A DNA stretch of 36,640 nt, taken from positions 1 to 36,640 of the forward strand of contig JAIMBL010000021.1 in NCBI GenBank assembly GCA_023511615.1, read 5' to 3'. The notes under the pieces were generated by a model. That model saw only the letters and a program-made list of their open reading frames with translations, did not search any database and was not told the origin of the DNA. Positions within the stretch are counted from its first letter, which is position 1, and each line of letters begins with the position of its first letter. This DNA is from Leptolyngbyaceae cyanobacterium HOT.MB2.61 (GTDB taxonomy: Bacteria; Cyanobacteriota; Cyanobacteriia; Leptolyngbyales; Leptolyngbyaceae). Below, in pieces: positions 16,048 to 24,651 of this stretch. The position numbers were made by a program, and so were the translations under genes.

Positions 16048-16887
16048 ATGGCTCAAAAACAACGGATTCGACACTGGAAAACATTCTGGATGTATGCCCT
16101 GCTGGGGGCGATCGCGATCGCGATGCTGGTTCCCCTGGCTTGGTTGGTCAGCACGTCGCTGAAGTCGCCGAGTGAAAACATTTTCCAGTACCCGCCTCAG
16201 TTCTTGCCCGATCAGCCGACACTGGAGCACTTTGCTAAGGTGTGGCAAACGAATCCATTTGGGCGCTATCTGTTTAACAGTACGCTTGTGGCGGTGTTGA
16301 CGGTCTGCCTGAACTTATTATTCTGTGCGCTGGCGGCTTACCCCCTGGCGCGGTTGGAATTTTGGGGTAGGAAGGGGATTTTTATTGCGATTGTCTGCAC
16401 GATCATGATTCCGTTTCAGATTGTGATGATTCCGCTGTATGTGCTGACTGTGCAATTGGGGTTGCGGAATACCTATTTGGGAATCATTTTTCCAGCGATC
16501 GCCTCTGCTTTTGGCATTTTTTTGCTACGGCAGGCGTTTCAGGGGGTGCCCAGGGAACTGGAGGAAGCAGCGCGAATGGATGGTTGCTCGGAACTGGGGC
16601 TGTGGTGGTATGTGATGATTCCTTCGATTCGTCCGGCTCTGGTGACGCTGGCCATTTTTGTCTTCATCGGCTCCTGGAGCGACTTTCTCTGGCCTCTGAT
16701 TGTGCTTGATCGCCCGGAGTACTATACCCTGCCGTTGGGAGTGGCTCAGTTAGCGGGACAGCTCAACCTGGACTGGCGCTTAGTTGCTGCCGGTTCAGTA
16801 ATTTCTATCCTGCCGATTATCCTATTTTTCGTGGTCATGCAGCGCTATGTGGTTCCCACCCAGGCTGGCAGCGGCGTGAAGGGCTAG
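16048..16887 (+). CDS. Carbohydrate ABC transporter permease (MalG-like)
   Basis: This 279-aa inner-membrane permease of the MalG/CUT1 type has six predicted helices. It carries the EAA loop EEAARMDGCSELGLWWYVMIP, which docks on the ATPase subunit, followed by SIRPALVTLAIFVFIGSWSDFLWPL, a typical MalG C-terminal stretch. It would form one half of a sugar importer channel. The usual partners, a MalF-type permease, a binding protein and an ATPase, are absent from the window, so it is an orphan locus or its partners are elsewhere, as is common in cyanobacteria. The ATG at 16048 follows 185 bp of polypyrimidine-rich spacer. It converges with the minus-strand HD gene. Confidence 0.93.
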   Translation: MAQKQRIRHWKTFWMYALLGAIAIAMLVPLAWLVSTSLKSPSENIFQYPPQFLPDQPTLEHFAKVWQTNPFGRYLFNSTLVAVLTVCLNLLFCALAAYPLARLEFWGRKGIFIAIVCTIMIPFQIVMIPLYVLTVQLGLRNTYLGIIFPAIASAFGIFLLRQAFQGVPRELEEAARMDGCSELGLWWYVMIPSIRPALVTLAIFVFIGSWSDFLWPLIVLDRPEYYTLPLGVAQLAGQLNLDWRLVAAGSVISILPIILFFVVMQRYVVPTQAGSGVKG

Positions 16888-16954
16888 TAGTCTAATACCA
16901 ATTCTTCAAACTAGGGCTACAGATGATAGGTTTTTCAGTTTTCTCCCTATTCCC

Positions 16955-19408
16955 CTACTTCACAGCAGTTGGACTCTGTTCCTCCTGCAAAACAGGCTGG
17001 GGTAAAATGGATACCTTGGGGTAGGCGATACGCTGGTGATTGAACTGTTGCCAAACTTCAACAAAAATGGTGGCAATTTTAGACATCTCTTCGCGGGTCA
17101 GTCCAGAATTAACCAGTTGCTTATCCTGCCAGCGAGCACGCAGGATTTTGTTGATCATGGAGAGGGCTTCGTCGTAGGTAGCTTCTTTGAGGGAGCGCAG
17201 GGCAGCTTCACAGGAATCGGCCAGCATCACAATTCCCGTCTCTCGCGATTGGGGAATGGGGCCGTCGTAACGAAAGTCTGCTTCCTGCACTTCAATCAGG
17301 GTTCCATCCGGTTTCGGATGTTGCTGTGCCCACTGCTGGGCTTGGTGGTAGAAGTAGGCAATCAGCATGGTGCCTTGATGTTCTGGAATAAATGCCTGAA
17401 CTGCTTTGGGTAAACGGCATTTGCGGGCCATTACCAGTCCTTCAGAAACGTGCTTCTTGATAATTTCGGCGCTTTTCCAGGGATTGTTGATCAGGTCGTG
17501 TTTGTTGGGGCCGCCCATCTGGTTTTCAATGAAGCCCAGCGGATCGTGCATTTTGCCGATGTCGTGGTAAAGCGTCCCCGTCCGCACCAGTTCTACATTG
17601 CAGCCAAGAGCACGGGCAGCCGCTTCTGCCAGGGTGGCGACAAACAGGGTGTGCTGGAAGGTGCCGGGGGTTTTGGCGGCCAGTTGCTTCAGCAGGTGGC
17701 AGTTGGGATTTGCCAGTTCCACCAGGCGAATGGTGGTCACCAGGTCAAACAACTGCTCCAGGTACGGACTGCTGCCGATCGCCACAATGCACCAGGCCAA
17801 TCCCAACAGGGCATGGATCGCGGCGGAGCCCAGCAGCGTGTACCAGACCATCCCGGAAGCCATGTTGAACACCAGGTAGAGGCCTCCCTGCAAGACACCG
17901 ACGCCAATTCCCAGGAGGGCCAGTTCTTCCCGCGATCGCAACCGCCCCGCCATCCAGCCCCCCAGCAATCCGGCTCCAGTACTGGAAAGCAACTGACTCC
18001 AGGGAATGGACATGCCAAAGGGCAGAACTACGGCCAGAATGCCAGTCACTGCAATTCCCAAAGGGGAACCATAAAAACTACCCACCAGCAGGCCAATGGC
18101 AGGTAGGTTGGTGGAGGGCACCCGGAGAACAATCAGTAGCGGGGTCGTCAGGCTCAGGAGCCAGATTAACAGGCGATCGCGGCGACGCAGCCCCGGATGG
18201 AACTTGCGTTCTACAAACCAGAAGACCCCCACCGCCCCACTGACCAGAATCCCAAACCCAATCAGCCCAGACCAGTCAATTCCCCGACGACTCAGCCCAA
18301 AGTGGTCTAGCAGCGCAAAATCGCCCGTGGTAATCTCTTCCCCGGTACGAACAATGACCTCCCCCTCTCGAATGGAAACCATTTCCGGCTCGACCTGCTG
18401 AGCCGCCTGTTCTGCCCGCAGCCGGGTCTGGGCCTCATCCCGCACCAGGTTTGGCTGGAGAGAAGCTAAGAGAATCTTGACTCCTGTCTCTTCGGCAGCG
18501 GCTGGGAGGGCACCCTTGACCCGGAGACGAACGGCATTTTCCAGAATCGCTTCAGTCAAACCCGGAGCAATCCCCTGGGCCAGTATTTGCTCGGCCAATT
18601 GGGGGATTTTCACCCTGATCTGTTGCCAGTCTGTGACACTCAGGTCGAGCAGGGCCGCATCGTAAATGGAGTCTCCCTCGGAAGGATTGGGGCTGGCAAG
18701 GGAACTCACTGTGGCGGCATAGAGGGAGCGGGCTTCTGCGATCGCTTCCAGCAGGGCAATATAATCCCTGGAGTCAGCCGTGCGGGGATAGGCCAGCAGT
18801 TCAGCCGCGGCCCGTCGCTGCTGGTCATTGGCCAGGTCGGACAACTTCAACCGGGAACGGGTCGTCGTCGTGCGCGGAAAGGAAACTGTTGGGTCAGCAA
18901 TGCTCAGCAACTTCTGCCATTCTGCCTCGCTGGCTTTGCGCAAATAGGACTGGCTTCCCAGCGAGAGAATGGAAGTTTTGGCAAAGGGAAAGGGGCCTGC
19001 CAATCGCCTTAATTCATTGCCCTCATCCAGTAACCGCTGTACATTATCCCGGATCTGCTGATTGACGGTTTGATCCAGCATCAGGACTGAAATGGCACTG
19101 GTTCGAGCCGCTTTCTGCTTTTCTTCAGTTGCTTTTTTGTCCTCAATTGTTGCTGAATGGGGAGCGTAGATCGTTTGAGGAGCCGCCTTGCCTACGTCCA
19201 GCTTGGGCGCATTGTAAAAACGGTGGCCCATTGCACTGGCGAGGGAAACCACTGCCAGGGCTGACACAATGTAGGAGCGAGTGGCTTTGCCCGACTTAGA
19301 TAATGGCTGTATCTGCCGCCAACCCTCCGTTAAACCCTGACAGAGTCGTCCCCCATAATGCTGACAGGGTTGCTCAAGCTTTTGCACCAGTGGCTGAAAC
19401 CGTTTCAT
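16955..19408 (-). CDS. 7TM-HD phosphohydrolase, PgpH-type (putative c-di-AMP phosphodiesterase)
   Basis: This 817-aa protein (ATG at 19408; an in-frame GTG at 19426 would add six residues) has the PgpH order. A first membrane helix (about 42-58) is followed by a large extracytoplasmic 7TMR-HDED region (about 60-370), a seven-helix 7TM-7TMR_HD block (about 375-575) and a cytoplasmic HDIG domain. Metal-binding residues are visible in LYHDIGKMHDP (His615, Asp616), the following GPNKHD, and EHQGT. In Firmicutes such proteins hydrolyse c-di-AMP and are tuned by their membrane domain. Cyanobacteria make c-di-AMP, so the same role is plausible, by inference. It is followed upstream on the same strand by the ADP-ribosylglycohydrolase-like gene across 165 bp. 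Confidence 0.94.
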   Translation of the reverse strand: MKRFQPLVQKLEQPCQHYGGRLCQGLTEGWRQIQPLSKSGKATRSYIVSALAVVSLASAMGHRFYNAPKLDVGKAAPQTIYAPHSATIEDKKATEEKQKAARTSAISVLMLDQTVNQQIRDNVQRLLDEGNELRRLAGPFPFAKTSILSLGSQSYLRKASEAEWQKLLSIADPTVSFPRTTTTRSRLKLSDLANDQQRRAAAELLAYPRTADSRDYIALLEAIAEARSLYAATVSSLASPNPSEGDSIYDAALLDLSVTDWQQIRVKIPQLAEQILAQGIAPGLTEAILENAVRLRVKGALPAAAEETGVKILLASLQPNLVRDEAQTRLRAEQAAQQVEPEMVSIREGEVIVRTGEEITTGDFALLDHFGLSRRGIDWSGLIGFGILVSGAVGVFWFVERKFHPGLRRRDRLLIWLLSLTTPLLIVLRVPSTNLPAIGLLVGSFYGSPLGIAVTGILAVVLPFGMSIPWSQLLSSTGAGLLGGWMAGRLRSREELALLGIGVGVLQGGLYLVFNMASGMVWYTLLGSAAIHALLGLAWCIVAIGSSPYLEQLFDLVTTIRLVELANPNCHLLKQLAAKTPGTFQHTLFVATLAEAAARALGCNVELVRTGTLYHDIGKMHDPLGFIENQMGGPNKHDLINNPWKSAEIIKKHVSEGLVMARKCRLPKAVQAFIPEHQGTMLIAYFYHQAQQWAQQHPKPDGTLIEVQEADFRYDGPIPQSRETGIVMLADSCEAALRSLKEATYDEALSMINKILRARWQDKQLVNSGLTREEMSKIATIFVEVWQQFNHQRIAYPKVSILPQPVLQEEQSPTAVK

Positions 19409-19573
19409 AGTGGCAAGTGATCGCACGGTTGACTGGAAAAATGGGGCAGAAGTGAAGTCAGGACATGACGTTGGGAAATGATAAAACCGCCAGCGTAGCC
19501 TTTGCTATTATATGGAGGCGTTTTCAGTCAAGAGAGCTGAGACCCCCCAGCCCAAACTGCTGACTGCTGCCAA

Positions 19574-20611
19574 TCAGGGCAGACGAATCACTCCTGGAGC
19601 CGCGATCGCAGGAATCTGCTCTGGACAGCCTACCGGATTGTATACTCCAGACCAGACCGCCAGTAACCGGGTCGCCAGTTGCTCAATCTTTGCACCCGAC
19701 ACTCCCCACCCCCGATAGACAGAATGGTAAGCATTGGCTATTCGCCACACCAATGGAATACCAACCCGACTATTGTAGGCACCCATGAGCGCACCCGTTA
19801 GCCCACACACCTGAACTACCCCACAGAAGCGGGCTGCCCGAATCAGCGCCAGCCGAAAATCTTCGGGGGTGCTTAAACCGCAATAGAGTGCCAGACAAAT
19901 CACTTCAGAACTTAAACCAGACTTCTGCGATGACAGGAGTTTGGCCCTGGCAGTGCCCAGATCCGTCCCTTCCTGAAGTAAGGTCTGGGTCTGCTCCAGC
20001 TTGGCGATGAAATTTTTCAGAACATCATTCTGGCTAAAACCACCAGATTGCAGGTGGGTGACGAGGTCGGGAATGAGATGGCGTGGGGAGAGTTGTTCCT
20101 TCAAAGCAGCAGCGATCGCCACACTCAATGTCCATGCCTCCTCCCACGCACCGGGCTTAGCCTTGAGCTGACTGGCAACCTCTTCCAAAGCCTGCTGCCG
20201 CTTGAATTCATTGTCATGGAAGAAGAGGGCAATGGGCAGGGTGGCGATCGCCAGATCCACCCCCATCACCCCCGGACTGGTAGTAGAGATAGTTCCCGTG
20301 TCATCAGTCAGCACCGAGAGTGCCATCTGCTCTAAATTAAGCCCGTGCCAGCCACCTTTCAGAACCAGTGCTTCAGTCAAACAGAGAGCGATCCTCCCCC
20401 AGATAGATGGTATTGGTTGGCTTTGCGTACTCTCCTCACCTTCAGAGCCAGGTCGCCACGCGAACAGGTCAACTCGCTCCCTCACCGCTGAATATTCCCC
20501 TGGGAGTGGCTTTCTCTGTAATTGTTGTCTCCAATAATAGAAACCTAACTCTTCTCCCAGCGCTGCCCCTAACAGCACCCCTTGAAAGCGACTCAACAAT
20601 GAGTAACGCAT
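19574..20611 (-). CDS. ADP-ribosylglycohydrolase-like protein, probably inactive
   Basis: This 345-aa all-helical protein resembles the DraG/ADP-ribosylglycohydrolase fold: it opens RFQGVLLGAALGEELGFYY, and near the C-terminus has CGLTGALMGAYNSRVGIPLVW, the family's closing glycine-rich helix. The metal-binding acidic residues look absent or displaced. The first helix reads GEELG instead of GDAxG, the second helix (SIWGRIALCLTEAL) lacks the TDDT motif, and the C-terminal DTD triad preceding GLTGAL is replaced by VQV. A TDDT does occur at about residue 112, but in a different context. It may therefore be a non-catalytic relative. Cyanobacteria-specific conservation is my expectation, not checked. 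The family call is moderate. Confidence 0.7.
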   Translation of the reverse strand: MRYSLLSRFQGVLLGAALGEELGFYYWRQQLQRKPLPGEYSAVRERVDLFAWRPGSEGEESTQSQPIPSIWGRIALCLTEALVLKGGWHGLNLEQMALSVLTDDTGTISTTSPGVMGVDLAIATLPIALFFHDNEFKRQQALEEVASQLKAKPGAWEEAWTLSVAIAAALKEQLSPRHLIPDLVTHLQSGGFSQNDVLKNFIAKLEQTQTLLQEGTDLGTARAKLLSSQKSGLSSEVICLALYCGLSTPEDFRLALIRAARFCGVVQVCGLTGALMGAYNSRVGIPLVWRIANAYHSVYRGWGVSGAKIEQLATRLLAVWSGVYNPVGCPEQIPAIAAPGVIRLP

Positions 20612-20870
20612 TGTTTTGTGACCTGTGGTTACGCTCTCTATGGTAACTGAGGAGGGGGAGGAAGGGAGGGGGGGAGGTCAACGGGAAAATCGTTTCATCT
20701 TTGTTATCTTCGCTGCTAACAAAATTTAAGAAATTCGGTGGTCAAATCTGCCATTCCTCACTTATAGTAGCTCTACAGTATATTGAATAGGTCTGACCAC
20801 TACGGATAGGGTTGTCTCCGCTTACGTCTGGTATTAAAGTCATTTACTGTGTTGTCTGAGGATTCCTAAA

Positions 20871-21686
20871 ATGGGTGGTTATCGAAAGCCAGGTTTCCTG
20901 CGGTCGCTCCCTCTGACTTTTGCTGTGAGCGCTGTTGTGATGGGGATTTCCACGGCGTCTGGGTTGAGCCAGCAGTCGGGAGTAACTGCTGCGGGTGGTG
21001 TTGATGGCATTGCAACTGAAGCGGTCAGTCGCTCAACTCTCAAGCCGGGCAGCAAGGGAAATGATGTCACGGAGTTACAGGCGACGCTAAAACTGCTTGG
21101 TTTTTATAACGGAGCGGTGGATGGGGTTTATGGACAAACCACCGTCAACGCAGTGTATTCCTTCCAGCAGGCAGCCGGGTTAGATGCAGACGGGATTGCT
21201 GGTCCCGCTACCTGGGGACGGCTTTTTCCGGCTACCCCCGTTGGGGTGGCACCTCCCTCCTCTCTGGTGAGTCGTCCCTCCCCTTCCAGGGCAGCCAATC
21301 CAGCGGCTACCAGCCCCAGGCCCAATCACTCCGCTACAGCAAAACCTGCAAATTCAACGCCAGGTTCCTCGCCAGCAAATGGCTCTGCACCCACGGGTTC
21401 AGCCGCGATCGCAGCAGCTAAAAAGCCTGCTCCGTCCAGCAACGGAGCTGACGCCCCCCCTACCCCATCTTCAGAAGCGACTTTGCCAATCTTAAGAATA
21501 GGGATGAAAGGCCCAGCAGTGAGTGGGTTGCAGCAGCGGTTACGGGCGATCGGTGTCTTAAAGAGTTCCGCTGATGGGGTGTTTGGCCCCGAAACCCAGG
21601 AGGCGGTAAAAGCTGCCCAACGAAAATTTAATCTTGAAGCAGATGGGGTCGTCGGTCCGGCAACCTGGAGTCAACTGTTGCAGTAA
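20871..21686 (+). CDS. Secreted protein with two peptidoglycan-binding domains
   Basis: This 271-aa exported protein has a signal peptide (residues 1 to about 33) and two PG_binding_1 domains at about 57-119 (LKPGSKGNDVTELQATLKLLG...GPATWGRLF) and 205-271 (LRIGMKGPAVSGLQQRLRAIG...GPATWSQLL). They are joined by an 85-residue Ala/Pro/Ser/Thr-rich flexible linker. Each domain has the DGxxGxxTxxAVxxFQ and DGxxGPATW repeats that bind the wall peptide or glycan. No catalytic domain is attached, so it may tether something or organise the wall. The ATG at 20871 has AGGA 8 bp ahead. It is monocistronic by spacing. Confidence 0.93.
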   Translation: MGGYRKPGFLRSLPLTFAVSAVVMGISTASGLSQQSGVTAAGGVDGIATEAVSRSTLKPGSKGNDVTELQATLKLLGFYNGAVDGVYGQTTVNAVYSFQQAAGLDADGIAGPATWGRLFPATPVGVAPPSSLVSRPSPSRAANPAATSPRPNHSATAKPANSTPGSSPANGSAPTGSAAIAAAKKPAPSSNGADAPPTPSSEATLPILRIGMKGPAVSGLQQRLRAIGVLKSSADGVFGPETQEAVKAAQRKFNLEADGVVGPATWSQLLQ

Positions 21687-21857
21687 CTGGCGAACCTGAC
21701 AGCGTAATGATGTGCGACCCCAGCCTCTATCATTAACTACTCAAAAACCATTGCGATCTGGACGCTATCCACTCGGTATTCCAGTGACTCTTCACGGTTA
21801 TTAACGCTTTGTAATTAATCGAAAGGCTTTGTTGCAGGCTGCTCTATGATCAGACAG

Positions 21858-21877
21858 TAAGTAGCTGGGTGCAATTA
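21858..21877 (+). mobile_element. Solo left end of the MITE-like element
   Basis: TAAGTAGCTGGGTGCAATTA is identical to the left terminus of the element at 14229, but the following sequence is unrelated. It sits 43 bp upstream of the GAF kinase ATG, in the likely promoter or leader. Confidence 0.7.
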
Positions 21878-21920
21878 CACTTAGTCATTTGCGTTTTTAG
21901 CTCTGTCAGAGATACCAGCC

Positions 21921-24056
21921 ATGCCCAAGAAAAGCCGAGGACTTACGGCCGATACTGAGCTGACTGAAGGTGCTCTGTTGAATCGGATGACGAATCGAAT
22001 CCGCAAGTCTCTAGAGCTTCAGGAAATACTCTCTGCTGCTGTTGTAGAAATCCGGTCATTTCTGGGAACAGATCGGGTCAAGATTTATCGGTTTGAGCCG
22101 GATGGTTCGGGTGAAGTGATTGCAGAGTCCGTTTGTAATCAACGTCTCCCGTCACTGTTGGGATTGCACTTCCCGGCTGGTGACATCCCTCCCTACGCCA
22201 GGGAAATGTTTATCAAAGCCCGGCAACGGGTAATTGTGGATATTCCCAGCCAAGTCACAACGCTGAGTCGGCTGGAAGCTCCTTTAACAACTGCCGATCT
22301 GACGGTTGAAGATGTTTATAACCTGCCGTTGAAAGAAATTCTGAAACGTCCGGTGGATCCCTGCCATGTCGAATATCTCACTGCAATGGGCGTGCAGTCG
22401 TCCCTGGTGATCCCTCTGCTGCACCAGCAAGAACTTTGGGGATTGTTGGTGTCGCACCATGCAGAACCTAAGAAGTTTTCCAAAAAGAAAATTCAATCAG
22501 TTCAACTTCTGGCAGACCAGGTGACGATCGCGATCACCCAGGCCTCTCTGCTTCGTGATGCGCAGGAACGGGCTCGCCGGGAAGCCGTTGTCAATCAGAT
22601 TACAACCCTACTCCATTCCCCGTTACCTATCACTGAGATCCTGCAGATTGTCCTGGAATGCGTGGTGAAAGTTGTTGAGGGTTCGGCTGGTAGACTTTAC
22701 CTGTTTGGTCATAAAGCCGATGCTGCCGCTCAACTCTATACCTTTGGTAACCAACCGACCCTTTCAAACAACCAGTTACTCGAAACATCCCGCTTCTGGC
22801 AGCATCTGCTGACGCAAAATAGCGCTCCATTTCAGCCGGTTGAAGAATTATTTGAAACCTCAGAATTATTATCTGGCAAAGATCTTGAACGAAAGACGCT
22901 ATCTCTCAGGAGTTACCGGCGCTTCAACCCCTATGCTGTTTCAGACATCTATCAGGAGCCCCAGTTAGAGGAAGTGTTGCCTGCCTTTCACTCGAAACCG
23001 ATCCGGAGCTTGCTGGTTATGCCATTGAGCTATGGAGAGGAACCCCTGGGTTTTCTTACCATTTTTCGGAATGAAATTGACACGGATATTGTCTGGGCAG
23101 GCAGGTATAGCCCGGACGATCGCAATGACCGGGTGCGCGAGTCCTTTGCCGCCTGGCGCGAATTGAAGAAGGGGCAGGCACGGGAGTGGAGATCAGAGGA
23201 AATTGACCTGGTGCGATCGCTGGGTACCCACCTGACCATGGCCATCATGCAAAATCGCCTTTATCAGTGCGAACGGGAACAGCGCATGATTGTTGAGATG
23301 CGCAACCAGGAACTGAACATTGCCCGCTCGGCAGCGGAAGAAGCCAGCCGCCTCAAGTCTGATTTTCTCTCTTCTACCAGCCACGAACTGAGAACCCCCC
23401 TGGCCTCCACCCTGAATTATTTGAAACTGCTCAAAGAGGGGTTTTACGACAATCCCGACGAGCTTCAGGAGTATATCAACGTCGCCTACAATGCTGCGGA
23501 AAATCTAGTGGTCATCATCAACGATGTCCTGGATATTGCCAAGATTGAAGCAGGGCGCATGCATGTGCAGCTAGAACCCGTAAACCTGCCAGAAATGCTG
23601 CGTGAAGAAGAAAACCTGTTCAGGCCAGAGAGCCGTCAGAAAGGAATTCCACTGATTATCGATTGTCAGGTGGATGAAGTGCAGGCAGATGCTACTAGAT
23701 TAAGACAGGTGCTGACTAATTTATTGGCCAATGCCTTTAAGTTCACTGACTCTGGTGAAGTTCGAGTGCGGGCTATCCAGCGAATGCAGGAGACAGAGGG
23801 CTCCCCTCAACCTGTGGTTGAAATTTCGGTCGCCGACACGGGCATTGGAATTGACAGTGATAGAGGGGATCTTTTATTTGAGCCTTTCGTTCAGGCAGAT
23901 GGTTCAATTAAACGTCGCTACGGCGGCACGGGGCTGGGGTTGACCATTTGTAAACGTTTAGTCGAACTCATGGGGGGGCAAATCTGGCTGGAAAGCCCCG
24001 GCAAGGGACAGGGAACCACCGTGACTTTTATGCTCCCAGTAGTGCCCAAATCGTAA
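21921..24056 (+). CDS. Two-GAF histidine kinase, possible bilin photoreceptor
   Basis: This 711-aa cytoplasmic kinase has the order GAF1 (about residues 25-215), GAF2 (about 225-450), a short coiled linker, HisKA with His488 in SSTSHELRTPL, and HATPase_c (NLLANAFKFTDSG, DTGIGI, FEPFVQADGS, GGTGLGLTI). GAF1 is phytochrome-like: GEVIAESV, FPAGDIPPYAREMF, and above all DPCHVEYLTAMGVQSSL. The Cys148-His149 pair occupies the position of the bilin-binding Cys-His of Cph1 (CHLTYLKNMGV) and of cyanobacteriochromes, followed by LWGLLVSHH. Many close relatives lack the Cys, so its presence here is notable. No Asp-Xaa-Cys-Phe second cysteine is obvious. GAF2 is less conserved. It is followed by a receiver-only protein, its likely partner. 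Confidence 0.9.
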   Translation: MPKKSRGLTADTELTEGALLNRMTNRIRKSLELQEILSAAVVEIRSFLGTDRVKIYRFEPDGSGEVIAESVCNQRLPSLLGLHFPAGDIPPYAREMFIKARQRVIVDIPSQVTTLSRLEAPLTTADLTVEDVYNLPLKEILKRPVDPCHVEYLTAMGVQSSLVIPLLHQQELWGLLVSHHAEPKKFSKKKIQSVQLLADQVTIAITQASLLRDAQERARREAVVNQITTLLHSPLPITEILQIVLECVVKVVEGSAGRLYLFGHKADAAAQLYTFGNQPTLSNNQLLETSRFWQHLLTQNSAPFQPVEELFETSELLSGKDLERKTLSLRSYRRFNPYAVSDIYQEPQLEEVLPAFHSKPIRSLLVMPLSYGEEPLGFLTIFRNEIDTDIVWAGRYSPDDRNDRVRESFAAWRELKKGQAREWRSEEIDLVRSLGTHLTMAIMQNRLYQCEREQRMIVEMRNQELNIARSAAEEASRLKSDFLSSTSHELRTPLASTLNYLKLLKEGFYDNPDELQEYINVAYNAAENLVVIINDVLDIAKIEAGRMHVQLEPVNLPEMLREEENLFRPESRQKGIPLIIDCQVDEVQADATRLRQVLTNLLANAFKFTDSGEVRVRAIQRMQETEGSPQPVVEISVADTGIGIDSDRGDLLFEPFVQADGSIKRRYGGTGLGLTICKRLVELMGGQIWLESPGKGQGTTVTFMLPVVPKS

Positions 24057-24154
24057 TGATTTTTGAGTCGTTAATGATGGCGTCTGGCGCCGCTCATCAT
24101 GACCTTGTTAGGTCTACCATGCTCCCCAATCCACCTAATCCTTAGGAAGAGGCC

Positions 24155-24586
24155 TTGAATATTCTCCTTGTTGATGACGATGAAATCCTGGCAAGAGGTA
24201 CTGCTAAGCTAATCTACCGTCTGGGGAACCATCAAGTCTCTATCACAGATGATCCCAGCGAGATTTTTCAACGCTGCCAGAGGGGAGAGATTGATCTGGT
24301 GCTGATGGACGTTAACATTCCCGGTGCTGAATGGGAAGGACGGGAAGTCAGCGGGGCTGATCTGGCTCGCGCGCTCAAAAACCATCCCCAAACCGCCCAT
24401 ATCCCAATTATTTTGATTACGGCCTACGCTATGCTGAGCGAGCGCAGAGCCTTGATGGAAGCTTCCCAGGCTGATGGCTTCTGCGCTAAACCCGTCACAG
24501 ATTATGATGCTCTGCTGGAGATGATCGATCGCCTTGGTCAGAAGTCTAATAGTGGTTCAGTCGATCACAATTCTGGGAGGGGTTAG
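24155..24586 (+). CDS. Single-domain response regulator (CheY-like)
   Basis: This 143-aa receiver-only protein has acidic DDD at 7-9, the phospho-acceptor Asp52 in LVLMDVNIPG, Thr89 in ILITAYAM and Lys112 in FCAKPV, which is a complete active site. No output domain follows; the last about 15 residues are polar and probably disordered. An extra loop EWEGREVSGADLA follows the phosphorylation site, seen in receivers paired with GAF-type hybrid systems. The start is a TTG at 24155 with an excellent AGGAAGAGG ribosome-binding site; no upstream ATG exists. It lies 98 bp downstream of the GAF kinase and is likely co-transcribed, probably relaying phosphate to another protein. Confidence 0.93.
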   Translation: MNILLVDDDEILARGTAKLIYRLGNHQVSITDDPSEIFQRCQRGEIDLVLMDVNIPGAEWEGREVSGADLARALKNHPQTAHIPIILITAYAMLSERRALMEASQADGFCAKPVTDYDALLEMIDRLGQKSNSGSVDHNSGRG

Positions 24587-24651
24587 GGGTTAGGGGCTAA
24601 GGGGGAGAGCATGAGGGAGTGACCAACTAACACCTAACAACTACCTCTCGC

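Noticed and set aside
15863-16162. A short plus-strand frame between the CPBP and permease genes
   Set aside because: It starts in the heptamer repeat, runs through polypyrimidine spacer and overlaps the permease start in another frame.
17450-18106. A 218-codon plus-strand open frame opposite the HD gene
   Set aside because: It is antisense to a well-supported 7TM-HD protein, has no domain and reads as a GC-skew shadow.
20774-20783. GTAGCTCTAC considered as an NtcA operator
   Set aside because: NtcA sites need GTA-N8-TAC; here the spacing is only four bases.
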